Below are positions 49,559-58,140 of a DNA stretch of 64,000 nucleotides, piece after piece (positions within the stretch are counted from its first letter, which is position 1; each line of letters starts with the position of its first letter). A program made the position numbers and the translations under genes. This stretch comes from an uncultured Eubacteriales bacterium (GTDB lineage: Bacteria > Bacillota > Clostridia > Christensenellales > Aristaeellaceae). Where the stretch lies: contig CACZHW010000001.1 of assembly GCA_902781095.1 (NCBI GenBank), forward strand, positions 1-64,000. The letters are read 5' to 3'. The notes beneath the pieces were generated by a model. That model saw nothing but the letters and a program-made list of their open reading frames with translations. It was not told where the DNA came from and made no database searches.

Positions 49559-51742
49559 TCATTCGCCCGAAACCAGTTCCGTGTACAGGGAGCCCTTCGC
49601 GTACAGCTCCTCGTGCGTGCCGCGCTCGGCGATGCGCCCCTTGTCCATCACGATAATCTCGTCGCAGTCCCGGATCGTGGAGAGCCGGTGCGCGATGACG
49701 ATGCAGGTGATGCCCCTCTCCCGGATCGCGCGGACCACCTCGTACTCCGTCTGCGCATCCAGCGCGCTGGTGGCCTCGTCCAGGATGATGACGGAGGGAT
49801 CCTGTGCCAGCACGCGCGCAATTTCCAGCCGCTGGCGCTGCCCGCCGGAGAGGTCCTTCCCCCCCTCGGCCAGCCGCGCCGAGAAGCCGCCCGGCCGCTG
49901 CATGATGTCGTCGTAGATCTGTGCGTCCCTGGCCGCGAGGATCATCTCGAAATCCTCGATGGAATCGTCCCACATCCGGATGTTGTTCGCGATGGTATCC
50001 TCAAAGAGGATGATGTCCTGGTCCACGACGGCGACGCTGCCCGTAAAGACCGCCCGGTCGATTTCGGTAAGCGGCCTGCCGTCAAAGCGGATTTCGCCGC
50101 TCCACGGCCTGCACAGGCCGGAAATGAGCTTCGCCACGGTGCTTTTGCCGCATCCGGAGGCGCCTACGATCGCCACGCGGGCACCCGGCTCAAGCGTCAT
50201 GGAAAAGCCGCGGATCAGCGGCTCGGCGAGCCGCGAGTAACCGAAGGTCACGTCCTTCACTTCCACCCTGCCGCGGAGCTTGGCATAGTTCTTCTGCTCA
50301 GGCGGCGCGACCGGCGCGAAACACGCATCCTCCGGATAAGCCATCACGTCCTCGACCCGCTCCATGTCGACCCGCATCTCCTGCAGCGTGCGTCCCGCGC
50401 CGATCAGCGTGGCGGCGGGGCTCATAAACGAGGCCAGAAAGCCCTGGAAAGCCGTGACCATGCCCAAGGTGAAGCGCCCCTTCATGCACAGGAAGACGCC
50501 CGCCACCAGCACGGCGGAATCCGCCAGCGCCGAAACCAGCGCGGGCACCATGCCCAGCGTCGTCTCCATCCGGGCATGTTCGGCGGCCTGCGCGTTGACG
50601 CTGGCCTGATATCCCGCCCACTTCCGGAAATATCCGTTTTCGGAGCCGCTGGCCTTGATGGTCTCCATCATGCGGATGCCGGAGACCGTAGCGGCGGCGA
50701 GTTTCCCCGCATCCCGCATCTGCACGCGCATGAGGTTCACCGAGCGGTTTGCGATCACCCGGCTCATGGCAAGGTTCACCGTGATGCACACCAGCCCGAT
50801 CAGCGTGAGCCACGCGCTGTAGCGCAGCATCACCACCAGGTAAAAGAGCAGCATGAAAAGGTTCAGCGCCATCGGCGTCAGCGTCCGGGTCAGCGTCCTG
50901 GCCACGGAGGCGTTCGTCTCCTGCCGCATCAGGATGTCGCCGGCCATACGCTGGCTGAAGAACTCCATCGGCAGGCGCAGCACCTTCCACAGGTAGGTGC
51001 TGTTGCCCACGATGGCCATCTTGCCGTCTATCTTCATCGAATAGACGGCCTGCACCGCAGAGACGAGAATCTGCAGCAGCCCCACGCCGGAGAGCAGCAC
51101 GATGAAAGGCATCAGCGCCGCCCGGTTTTCCCCCGTCAGCAGCACATCCATGAAGAAACGGCCGAACACGGGGTTGATGATGCCGAACAGATACCCGATG
51201 GCCGTCGTCAGCATGACGAAGACGACGGCCGCCCCCGCGCCGGAAAGGCGCTCTTTGGCAAAGGAAAGCGTGCTCCTGCGTTTGCCGCCCGGTGTGAAGC
51301 CCTCCCCCGGCCGGAAAATGAGGCAGACCCCGGTAAAGGATTCGTCGAATTCCCGCAGCGGGACCTTTACGCTGCCCCGCGCCGGGTCGTTGATGACCGC
51401 GTGGCCGCCCGTAAAGCCGCAGAGCACGACAAAGTGGTTGAAATTCCAGTGGATGATGCACGGGAAGCGCCCCTCGTCCCGGAGCGCCTGCACGCTGTCA
51501 AACCGGTATCCCGTGGCGTTCAGCCCGTAATAACGGGCCGCACGCAGGATGTTGCGCGCGTTGGAGCCGTCCCGTGACACCCCGCAGTCCACGCGCGCCT
51601 GCTCCAGCGGGATCCACTTCCCGTAATACGCCAGGATCATGGAGAGACAGGCGGCGCCGCACTCCAGCGCCTCCATCTGCATGATGACGGGCGCCCTGGC
51701 GACGCGCCCCTTCAGCGGTTCCCTTATCTTTCCCTTTTTCAT
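49559..51742 (-). CDS. NHLM/NHLP-type peptidase-containing ABC exporter (C39 peptidase/permease/ATPase)
   Basis: A 727-residue protein with the three parts of bacteriocin-processing exporters. The C39 peptidase at residues 15-140 has Gln22, catalytic Cys28 (MQMEALECGAACL), His103 (NHFVVL) and Asp119 (NDPARG), so it looks active and should cut leaders after Gly-Gly. The membrane domain covers about 165-450. The ATPase has GASGCGKST, LSGGQRQR and VIILDEATSALD. The start at 51742 (MKKGKIREPLKG) is chosen because the peptidase domain begins at once; the longer frame is antisense-like. It lies 14 bases after the short HlyD-like gene. No modification enzyme or NHLP/Nif11 precursor is nearby. Confidence 0.93.
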   Translation of the reverse strand: MKKGKIREPLKGRVARAPVIMQMEALECGAACLSMILAYYGKWIPLEQARVDCGVSRDGSNARNILRAARYYGLNATGYRFDSVQALRDEGRFPCIIHWNFNHFVVLCGFTGGHAVINDPARGSVKVPLREFDESFTGVCLIFRPGEGFTPGGKRRSTLSFAKERLSGAGAAVVFVMLTTAIGYLFGIINPVFGRFFMDVLLTGENRAALMPFIVLLSGVGLLQILVSAVQAVYSMKIDGKMAIVGNSTYLWKVLRLPMEFFSQRMAGDILMRQETNASVARTLTRTLTPMALNLFMLLFYLVVMLRYSAWLTLIGLVCITVNLAMSRVIANRSVNLMRVQMRDAGKLAAATVSGIRMMETIKASGSENGYFRKWAGYQASVNAQAAEHARMETTLGMVPALVSALADSAVLVAGVFLCMKGRFTLGMVTAFQGFLASFMSPAATLIGAGRTLQEMRVDMERVEDVMAYPEDACFAPVAPPEQKNYAKLRGRVEVKDVTFGYSRLAEPLIRGFSMTLEPGARVAIVGASGCGKSTVAKLISGLCRPWSGEIRFDGRPLTEIDRAVFTGSVAVVDQDIILFEDTIANNIRMWDDSIEDFEMILAARDAQIYDDIMQRPGGFSARLAEGGKDLSGGQRQRLEIARVLAQDPSVIILDEATSALDAQTEYEVVRAIRERGITCIVIAHRLSTIRDCDEIIVMDKGRIAERGTHEELYAKGSLYTELVSGE

Positions 51743-51756
51743 CCGCGCCACCCGCT

Positions 51757-52173
51757 TCAATTGAGGAGCATGCCGAGAATCTGCGTGCGCTTGTAGCTGA
51801 CCCTGGCCTCGTAACGCCCGTCCGGCATATTCGCGGTGGCGCCGGCGATGATCCTCCCGCGGGCGTCCCGGCCCACGGAGGTGATCTCCGCGCTGACCGC
51901 CCCGATCGTGACGTTCATGCCCGCCTCCACGTGCTGCGCGGTCTCGGCGTCGGCAAACGTAATCGTCAGCACGCCGCCTTCTGCAGCCGCGCTTCCGGTC
52001 GCCACGCTCTCCACCGTCGCGAAGGCGCTCCAGGCGACAAGGGCACAAAGCACCAGCAGCACCGCCGCCAGTACGGCCCAGGCGGAGGGGCTCACCACCC
52101 GCATATACGCGTTCAGCTCATCCGGCGAGGAAATCCGCTCCACGCTCTTTTCCCTGAAAACCTTCTTTTCCAT
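51757..52173 (-). CDS. Short NHLM-type secretion protein (HlyD-like membrane fusion protein)
   Basis: A 138-residue protein: cytoplasmic N-terminus (EKSVERISSPDELNAYMRVVSPSAW, typical of NHLM secretion proteins), one membrane helix near residues 32-54, then an outer beta-rich segment of about 80 residues (GGVLTITFADAETAQHVEAGMNVTIGAVSAEITSVGRDARG). The usual lipoyl and coiled-coil hairpin parts of membrane fusion proteins are missing, so it is less than half the common length. The C-terminus looks complete. The ATG at 52173 follows GGAGGCAAGAGG. It is the first gene of the exporter operon. Confidence 0.8.
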   Translation of the reverse strand: MEKKVFREKSVERISSPDELNAYMRVVSPSAWAVLAAVLLVLCALVAWSAFATVESVATGSAAAEGGVLTITFADAETAQHVEAGMNVTIGAVSAEITSVGRDARGRIIAGATANMPDGRYEARVSYKRTQILGMLLN

Positions 52174-52206
52174 CCTCTTGCCTCCGCTGTACACCTTGAT
52201 GCGTTC

Positions 52207-52212
52207 ATTATA
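52207..52212 (-). promoter_or_regulatory. -10 box of the exporter operon
   Basis: A perfect TATAAT on the minus strand, 33 bases before the short HlyD-like gene, without a clear -35 box. Two CCGCGTTTTTT direct repeats lie just upstream (about 52222-52246). Confidence 0.6.
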
Positions 52213-52284
52213 GCGCATCGGCCGCGTTTTTTCATCCGCGTTTTTTGGGGAGTCCGCCTCCCGGGGGAGGATTGCCGTTTCGCA

Positions 52285-52313
52285 TTGATTTTGTGCGCTC
52301 CGGCTTTTATAAT
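52285..52313 (+). promoter_or_regulatory. Promoter of the VanZ-VOC gene
   Basis: TTGATT (52285-52290), a 17-base spacer and TATAAT (52308-52313), 39 bases before the start codon. It diverges from the exporter operon promoter. Confidence 0.75.
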
Positions 52314-52352
52314 GGTCACAAAACCAAGCGCTGCAGAGAAGAGGGGTACGCC

Positions 52353-53438
52353 ATGTCGCTCAATGCCAACAGCTTCTCCACCAATCTGGCGGTCACCCTC
52401 ATTGTCGCCGTCATGGTCTTCGTGCTGCCGCTTTTGGACAGGCTGATCTGCCGCAGGCTGGGGCTCAACCTGCAGGGCGGGGTCAGCACCCATCCGAAAG
52501 CAGCGCTGCTGCTGCGGGTGCGCAAGGCGCTCCTCGTTTCGGCCTTCATCCTCTACCTGCTGGCAGCCGCCTGGTTGGTCTTCTTCTCGCGCCGCACGCT
52601 TTCGGATTACGCCGTCCATGCGGAGCCCTTCCGGGATCTGCTCGCGGCCGTCCGCTTCGATTTCGGGCTCTTCGAGATCCTCCGTTCCTTCGTGGCGGAA
52701 GGCCTGCGCGGCGGCCTTTCGCACATCCGCATCCTGAAGCCGCAGGACATTGCCCAGGTCTACATGAACATCATGCTCTTCATCCCCATGGGCTACCTGC
52801 TCCCCTATATTTCCGCCTGGTTCCAGGCGAAGGTCCGCATCCGGCCGGCCGTGTGCTGCTTTCTCGTCTCGCTGGCCGTGGAGAACCTGCAGCTGCTGAC
52901 GCGCCGCGGGCTGTACGACCTGGATGATTTGCTTTCCAACACCCTGGGCGGGATCATCGGGCAGTATCTCTTCATCCTCGCCGCTTACACCGTCACCCAC
53001 CCGCAGTGGCGCCGGGAGGCGCAGGCCTACCGCCGCTGGCGGCGCAACGCGAGGCGCCGCACGCTTTATCCCTTCGCCAAAAAGATCGCCCTGGCCCGTA
53101 CGACCATCTTCGCCACGGACGAGACCACCATCTGGGATTTTTTCGTGACCACGCTGGGCTTTCGGCCGCTCCGGCAGCTGGTTCCGCAGGATTCGCCCGG
53201 CACGTCCTTTTTACTGGAGATGGGCCGCTCCCAGGTGGAAATCCGCTGCTCCAACCGGGAGCAGGAGCTCCCCGAACAGATCCTGACCCTTTCCGTCCGG
53301 CGCATCGGCCCCGTACAGGAGCGTCTGCGCAGCAGCGGCATACAGACGGGCGAGGCGGATCCGGACCCGTACACCGGCGTCCGCCGGCTGCAGTTTGCCG
53401 GGCCGGACAACATCCGCATCATCGTCCTCGGCCGGTAG
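52353..53438 (+). CDS. VanZ-like membrane protein with a C-terminal VOC-like domain
   Basis: A 361-residue protein. Residues about 10-225 form a VanZ-like membrane region with five helices, including YLLAAAWLVFFSRRTL, VYMNIMLFIPMGYLLPYISAW and ENLQLLTRRGLYDLDDLLSNTLGGIIGQYL, the last being the VanZ signature with its acidic D-D-L-x-N. After a basic linker (RRWRRNARRRTLYPF) comes a domain at about 245-361 (TTIWDFFVTTLGFRPLRQLV, FLLEMGRSQVEI, GPDNIRIIVLG) that resembles VOC/glyoxalase modules. VanZ is tied to teicoplanin resistance; the fused domain is unusual. The ATG follows GAGGGGTACGCC. Confidence 0.8.
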   Translation: MSLNANSFSTNLAVTLIVAVMVFVLPLLDRLICRRLGLNLQGGVSTHPKAALLLRVRKALLVSAFILYLLAAAWLVFFSRRTLSDYAVHAEPFRDLLAAVRFDFGLFEILRSFVAEGLRGGLSHIRILKPQDIAQVYMNIMLFIPMGYLLPYISAWFQAKVRIRPAVCCFLVSLAVENLQLLTRRGLYDLDDLLSNTLGGIIGQYLFILAAYTVTHPQWRREAQAYRRWRRNARRRTLYPFAKKIALARTTIFATDETTIWDFFVTTLGFRPLRQLVPQDSPGTSFLLEMGRSQVEIRCSNREQELPEQILTLSVRRIGPVQERLRSSGIQTGEADPDPYTGVRRLQFAGPDNIRIIVLGR

Positions 53439-53450
53439 GGCGCCCGACGG

Positions 53451-53479
53451 TTGACACCGGCCCCGCCGCGTGCTATAAG
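53451..53479 (+). promoter_or_regulatory. Promoter of the UroD-family gene
   Basis: TTGACA (53451-53456), a 17-base spacer and TATAAG (53474-53479), 66 bases before the start codon. Confidence 0.8.
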
Positions 53480-53545
53480 TGAAGAGGCCGCCCGTCCCCG
53501 CAAGCGGCGGCGCGGCACGGAAGATCAGAAAGAAGGAGATTTGTC

Positions 53546-54556
53546 ATGAACAAGAGAGAACGGTTTGAAGCCTTCCTGAACAACCAGCCGGTCGACCGCG
53601 TGCCCGTCGGTTTCTGGCATCACTTTGTCTCATTCCACGATCACTACGGCTACAAGGAGCCCGAGATCTACAACGCCGTCGTGACCGGGCAGAAGAAATT
53701 CATCGACGAGGTCGATCCTGATTTCCTCAAGATCATGTCCGACGCTTTCTTCGGCCATCCGTCCGTCTGCCGCAAGCTCATCACGACGGTCGACGACATC
53801 GCCGGCATCCGCTCCGTCGGCCCCGATCACGAGTGGATCGACCGCCAGATCGAGTATGTGAAGGACGTCTGCGCCCACGCCGGAAAGGACATCTACAAGC
53901 TCTACAACATCTTCTCCCCGCTGCAGTACATCCGCCTGCGTTTTGAGGAGTACGACGAGGACTACAAGAAGTTCACGCGCCTCTTCCGCGAAAACCCGGA
54001 GGTCATGGAGCGCGCCGGCTGGGAGATCGCGAAGGACATCAACGTCCTCGTCGACCGCCTGTTTGCGGAGACGGACATCGACGGCATCTACTACAGCGTG
54101 CAGTCCGTGCAGGACCCCACCTTTGACCACGCGATGCACAAGAAGTACGTGGAGCCCCTCGATCTGGAGATCCTGAAGACGATCAACCGCCACTCCGACA
54201 AGAACATGATCCACATCTGCGGCTATCACGGCCTGTACACGAACGACCTCACCTGGTACAAGGACTACCCCGCGCAGATCTTCAACTGGGCCGTCCACAG
54301 CGAGCACGTCTCCCTCTCGGAGGGCAAGAAGCTCTTCGGCGGCAAGCCGGTTCTCGGCGGTTTCGACAACACGCCCGGCACGCTGCTCTACAGCGGCACC
54401 GACGAGGAAATCCGCAGGGAAGTGGAGAGCATCCTTGACGAAGCCGGCACCGTCGGCGTCGGCATCGGCTCCGACTGCACGGTGGACATGGACCTGCCCG
54501 TCTCCCGCATGGAATTCATCCGCCGGGTCGCGCAGGAATACGGCGCCGGCCGCTGA
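53546..54556 (+). CDS. Uroporphyrinogen decarboxylase-family protein
   Basis: A 336-residue TIM-barrel protein of the URO-D superfamily. RERFEAFLNNQPVDRVPVGFWHH is the family start. The C-terminal half has HICGYHGLYTNDLTWYKDYPAQIFNWAVHSE, GGKPVLGGFDNTPGTLLYSG and a GVGIGSDCTVDMD end, with His and Cys residues able to bind zinc as in corrinoid-dependent methyltransferase relatives. True heme-pathway function is unlikely because no heme genes are near; methyl transfer is a possibility. The ATG follows AGAAGGAG. A YheO-like regulator gene faces it. Confidence 0.82.
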   Translation: MNKRERFEAFLNNQPVDRVPVGFWHHFVSFHDHYGYKEPEIYNAVVTGQKKFIDEVDPDFLKIMSDAFFGHPSVCRKLITTVDDIAGIRSVGPDHEWIDRQIEYVKDVCAHAGKDIYKLYNIFSPLQYIRLRFEEYDEDYKKFTRLFRENPEVMERAGWEIAKDINVLVDRLFAETDIDGIYYSVQSVQDPTFDHAMHKKYVEPLDLEILKTINRHSDKNMIHICGYHGLYTNDLTWYKDYPAQIFNWAVHSEHVSLSEGKKLFGGKPVLGGFDNTPGTLLYSGTDEEIRREVESILDEAGTVGVGIGSDCTVDMDLPVSRMEFIRRVAQEYGAGR

Positions 54557-54577
54557 GCGCTGAAGATCCGTATATAA

Positions 54578-54610
54578 ACAAAATGCAGGCCTCGCCTGCA
54601 TTTTGTTTTA
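54578..54610. terminator. Bidirectional terminator between convergent genes
   Basis: The hairpin AAAATGCAGGC/GCCTGCATTTT (54580-54590 with 54594-54604) with a 3-base loop is followed by GTTTT. It serves the UroD-family gene and the convergent YheO-like gene. Confidence 0.85.
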
Positions 54611-54618
54611 TATCCCGC

Positions 54619-55272
54619 TCAATCCGGCAGTACACTGCCCGCGCTCTCCGCCTTCTCCAGCTCGTGCATGTACTTGTACACCGTGTAGCGCGAAACCGAC
54701 AGCCGCTCCGCCACGATTGCGACGGCCTTCTGGTAGGTGAAGGCGCGGCGCTTGTAGAGCATGCGGATGATCCGCATGCGGTCCGTCTTCTTCATCTGCT
54801 CCGGCTCCTTGCCCACTGCGCTGATGCATTCCCGCAGCAGTTCCTCCAGCTGGCTGCGCGCGTCCTGCATCAGCGTCTGCTGCAGCTCGCCGCTGGTGGC
54901 CGTCAGTTCGCTCAGCGTCTGCTGCGCCCTGGCCAGGCCCGTGATGTCGATGTTGATGCCCAGCGCGAAGTGGAAGTCGTCCCCCACGACGTTGAACGTG
55001 CTGGACTTGAGCATCCGCCCGTCGCGGGAGAGCACCAGCTGGTTGACGTAATCCTTGTTGGAATACAGCGTCGGATCGTAGTCTCCGATATCGCCGAAGA
55101 TGTCCACGGTGGAGCCGATCTCCCGTCCCGTCACCGTACCGTTGTAGATGGCGAGGATCGGGTGGCCGGGCCGCGTCATGTCGTGCACGATGGTCTCGCA
55201 GTTGGGTCCCAGCATCACGGCCAGGCCGCGGGCTTCGTTCTTAAGGAAGTTCAGCATCGCTTCTCTGTTCAT
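54619..55272 (-). CDS. YheO-type PAS and HTH transcriptional regulator
   Basis: A 217-residue regulator. Residues about 10-115 form the YheO-like PAS domain (LGPNCETIVHDMTRPGHPILAIYNGTVTGREIGS, then FHFALGINIDIT). Residues about 155-217 hold a helix-turn-helix (FTYQKAVAIVAERLSVSRYTVYKYMHELE). The family senses a small ligand; its targets are not known here, but the convergent UroD-family gene or the upstream glycosyltransferase genes are candidates. The ATG follows AAGGACGAGACGG. It lies 29 bases after the last glycosyltransferase gene. Confidence 0.9.
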   Translation of the reverse strand: MNREAMLNFLKNEARGLAVMLGPNCETIVHDMTRPGHPILAIYNGTVTGREIGSTVDIFGDIGDYDPTLYSNKDYVNQLVLSRDGRMLKSSTFNVVGDDFHFALGINIDITGLARAQQTLSELTATSGELQQTLMQDARSQLEELLRECISAVGKEPEQMKKTDRMRIIRMLYKRRAFTYQKAVAIVAERLSVSRYTVYKYMHELEKAESAGSVLPD

Positions 55273-55301
55273 CCGTCTCGTCCTTTCTCTTATCCCCTTG
55301 T

Positions 55302-56621
55302 TTAAACCGGATTATCCCCCGTGCCCGCCCTGCGTTCCGGCAGGACGGTCAGCACGAGAGCTGCAAACACCATCGCAGAGGCCGCGCGCAGCGGGATCCC
55401 CATCTCCCACAGCCGGGAAAGCGACGCCAGCTCCAGCAGCGCGAAGGGCACGAGGAACCGCCGTGCCCGCACCGCCATCACGGCCGCCAGACAGACAGCC
55501 AGGTAAAAATACCGCTCGTGCATCCTGGGCAGCAGGAAGACCACGCAAAGCACCGTGACAAGCGACAGGCGTACGGTTTCCGCGTCCGGCAGCTTTCCGG
55601 CCCTGCCGACGCCGCTGGCAGCGGCGAGCGCCGCCGCGCCGAGCGCCAGCAGCACGCCGAAGCGCCCGTACGCGTACACGTCCAGCCCCCCTGTCTCCAT
55701 CAGGCCGAAGAGGGTCGGCGCGTTGTAGGTCAGCCCTGTATACAGGCCGGTCTGCCCGGTGTAGTACGAGACGATGGCCGCGGGGCTTTTCCCGCCCAGC
55801 AGCGCGGGCAGCGCACACACAAGCAGCGTCAGCGCGAAGGCGCCGATGTCGCGAAGGCGCAGCTTCCCGTCCGCCCACAGCACCGGCAGCACCGGGAACA
55901 GGAACAGCGCCTGCAGCTTAAAGGCCAGGGACAGGGCAAAGCAGCAGGCCGACCGGGCCGGCCGCCCTTCCAGCGCCAGCGCGAGCCCCCATACCGCGCA
56001 CGCCGCATACAGGCTGTCGCACTGGGCAAACATCGCGCCGTTCAGCAACACCGTGGGCAGCAGCAGCGAAGCGAAAAAGGCTGCCGGGGCGCGGCGGCTC
56101 CCCGCCAGGCGCGCCATGCCGCCGCACAGCAGCGCGTCGCCCAGGAAGGACACCGCCTTGACGGCCGACAGCGCAGGCACCGGCAGCCGGGCCGCCCCAA
56201 AGAGCAGGTACTGGTAAAGCACGTTGTATTCGCCGATCTGCCGGCGCATCGCCTCCGGGAAGCTGAGGCGCGAGAGCTCCCCCATCCACCCGGCAAGGTA
56301 GTTTTCAAAGTCCGGCGAAACATGGCGCACGAACGTCAGCCGGGCCAGCATGCCAAAGAGCGCTCCCGCGAGCATCAGCAGCAGGGCTGCGCGGCTGTGC
56401 CGTCCCCTTGCGGCCACAGACAGCGCGACACCCGCAAGCGCCGCCAGCGGCAGCGTGAAGAGCGCCGCCTCCGCCAGCCGGGATCCCATCCCCGCCGGCA
56501 GCAGGGACGTCCGCCAGAGCAAAACGAAGAAGAGCACCGCCGACAGCGCAGCGTACAGCAGGCCGTCCCGGCCGCACGGGGAAAGGCAGAAGCCGCGCAG
56601 CCGCTCGTCAAGGCGATTCAT
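55302..56621 (-). CDS. GT-C-type glycosyltransferase-like membrane protein (copy C)
   Basis: A 439-residue polytopic protein with about ten helices. HVSPDFENYLAGWMGELSR after the first helices holds the acidic pair expected in GT-C enzymes, GEYNVLYQYLLFG follows, and LLPRMHERYFYLAVCLA near the C-terminus is the signature of prokaryotic mannosyltransferase-like proteins of this group. It should use a polyprenyl-phosphate sugar at the outer face. It overlaps the upstream homologue by 14 bases. The ATG at 56621 follows GAAGGAGGG. Sugar and acceptor are unknown. Confidence 0.85.
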   Translation of the reverse strand: MNRLDERLRGFCLSPCGRDGLLYAALSAVLFFVLLWRTSLLPAGMGSRLAEAALFTLPLAALAGVALSVAARGRHSRAALLLMLAGALFGMLARLTFVRHVSPDFENYLAGWMGELSRLSFPEAMRRQIGEYNVLYQYLLFGAARLPVPALSAVKAVSFLGDALLCGGMARLAGSRRAPAAFFASLLLPTVLLNGAMFAQCDSLYAACAVWGLALALEGRPARSACCFALSLAFKLQALFLFPVLPVLWADGKLRLRDIGAFALTLLVCALPALLGGKSPAAIVSYYTGQTGLYTGLTYNAPTLFGLMETGGLDVYAYGRFGVLLALGAAALAAASGVGRAGKLPDAETVRLSLVTVLCVVFLLPRMHERYFYLAVCLAAVMAVRARRFLVPFALLELASLSRLWEMGIPLRAASAMVFAALVLTVLPERRAGTGDNPV

Positions 56622-58140
56622 GGACACCCTCCTTCGCCCCGTTTCCCACAAGTTCCGTCACCAGCTCCACGGCCAGCGACAGGCTGACCCCGATCAGCAG
56701 GAGGCTGAGCAGGTTCATCGGCAGCATGCTGACGAGCTGCGCCTCCGTGGAGAAGATGGCCTCCATGTAGCAGCACAGCGAGATTACCTCCAGCAGGGCC
56801 GCCTGCACACAGTGCCGCGGCCTGCCGAGCCGCGTCAGGCTGAGCAGCCCCGCCAGGTACAGGCACCGCGCGTTCATCTGCGGCAAGATGACGGGCAGGC
56901 CGCAGCAGAGCAGCAGCGCCGCCGTCAGCCAGGCATCCTGATTCTGCGGCGCACGGCGGATCAGCAGGAAGGCCGTAAGCAGTGCGCAGGCGATGCCGAG
57001 ATAGAGCCCCATGCCGGAGAACTCCCGGACGGAGGCGACCGTCATCAGGTGATAGACGGAAGGCGCGTGGCCGGCGAGGCCTTCGTGCAGGTACACCGGA
57101 ATCTCCGGCTGACCGGCAGGCGCTTCCTCCGCTGCGGCGTCCTCCGCTGCAGCATCCTCCGCCTGCGTTTGTGTCTCTTCCGGTTCCGCCTCTTCCCCGC
57201 TTTCCTCCTCCTCAAAGGAGCTGCCGTAGGCTTCCGTGAGGATCTGGCCGTTATAGCGCCCGAGAACCGCCTGCAGCCCCTGTCCGTTAGCCAGCATGGG
57301 CGCATGCAGCAGCAGGAAGACACCGGCGATCACAGCGATGTGGCGCAGTCCGGCTTTTCTCGCGAAGAACAGCGGGATGAGCAGCGGGAAGAGGAAGGCG
57401 CTCTGCAGCTTGAAGGAGAGCGCAACGCCCCACAGCGCGCAGCCGGCAAGCGGGTGATCCCCGAGCAGCAGCGAAAGGCCCCACAACGCGAAGGCCGCGA
57501 AGACCGCGTCGCACTGCGCCCAGAGGCCGGCGTTCATGAGAACCGTGGGCAGCAGCAGGGACAGCACTGCCGACGCCGTGATGCCCGCGGGACCGGCGCC
57601 CCTCTTCTTCGCCATCTCCGACACCGCGAGCGCCGCAGCCGAGAGACAGACCAGGTCCAGCAGCTTCACCGCGTACAGCGCGGGGAAGGTCTCCAGCCTG
57701 GAGAAGAGGGCCATGACGATGAGGTAGCCGGCAGACCAGCTGTCCGCCTCCCACGCCATCGCCACGGAAAGGTCGTAGTTCCACATCGTCTCCAGCAGCG
57801 GCGTCAGTACGCGGCTCATCCGGCCGGGCCGGATGGTGAGCAGCGACAGGTGCGCGCCGAGCGCCAGCAGCAACGGAAGCGCCGCGCACAGCAGCACCAT
57901 GAGCGGCTGCCTGCCGAGCCTGCGCCAGACGCCGGCGATCAGCACGGCGGCGCACGCGGCCGAAATCAGCGCGATGCCCCATTCGCTGCCCGTTTCCGAG
58001 AAGGCGCTCCTGACGAAGAGGAGGAAGGCCGCGGACAGAAGGAGGGCAAGGACGGCTTTTACGCCCCGCCCCGGTGCAAGTTCCATCAGCGCCCGCAGCG
58101 GCTCGCCGCGAAGGGCGCTCTGTCTTCCGGTCCGGTTCAT
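56608..58140 (-). CDS. GT-C-type glycosyltransferase-like membrane protein (copy B) with acidic loop
   Basis: A 510-residue polytopic protein of the same family as its neighbours: NYDLSVAMAWEADSWSAGYLI holds the early acidic residues, LWAQCDAVFAAFALWGLSL is shared with both neighbours, and LPQMNARCLYLAGLL replaces the usual PxMHERY, so the His and Glu of that motif are missing. A 45-residue outer loop near residue 310 is extremely acidic and Ala-rich (EEEESGEEAEPEETQ), absent from copies A and C. It overlaps both neighbours (4 and 14 bases). Loss of the HER residues could mean altered activity. Confidence 0.8.
   Translation of the reverse strand: MNRTGRQSALRGEPLRALMELAPGRGVKAVLALLLSAAFLLFVRSAFSETGSEWGIALISAACAAVLIAGVWRRLGRQPLMVLLCAALPLLLALGAHLSLLTIRPGRMSRVLTPLLETMWNYDLSVAMAWEADSWSAGYLIVMALFSRLETFPALYAVKLLDLVCLSAAALAVSEMAKKRGAGPAGITASAVLSLLLPTVLMNAGLWAQCDAVFAAFALWGLSLLLGDHPLAGCALWGVALSFKLQSAFLFPLLIPLFFARKAGLRHIAVIAGVFLLLHAPMLANGQGLQAVLGRYNGQILTEAYGSSFEEEESGEEAEPEETQTQAEDAAAEDAAAEEAPAGQPEIPVYLHEGLAGHAPSVYHLMTVASVREFSGMGLYLGIACALLTAFLLIRRAPQNQDAWLTAALLLCCGLPVILPQMNARCLYLAGLLSLTRLGRPRHCVQAALLEVISLCCYMEAIFSTEAQLVSMLPMNLLSLLLIGVSLSLAVELVTELVGNGAKEGVHESP

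Noticed and set aside
48869..51577. 902-residue plus-strand open frame
   Set aside because: Antisense to both ABC exporter genes, His/Arg-rich and without any family signature.
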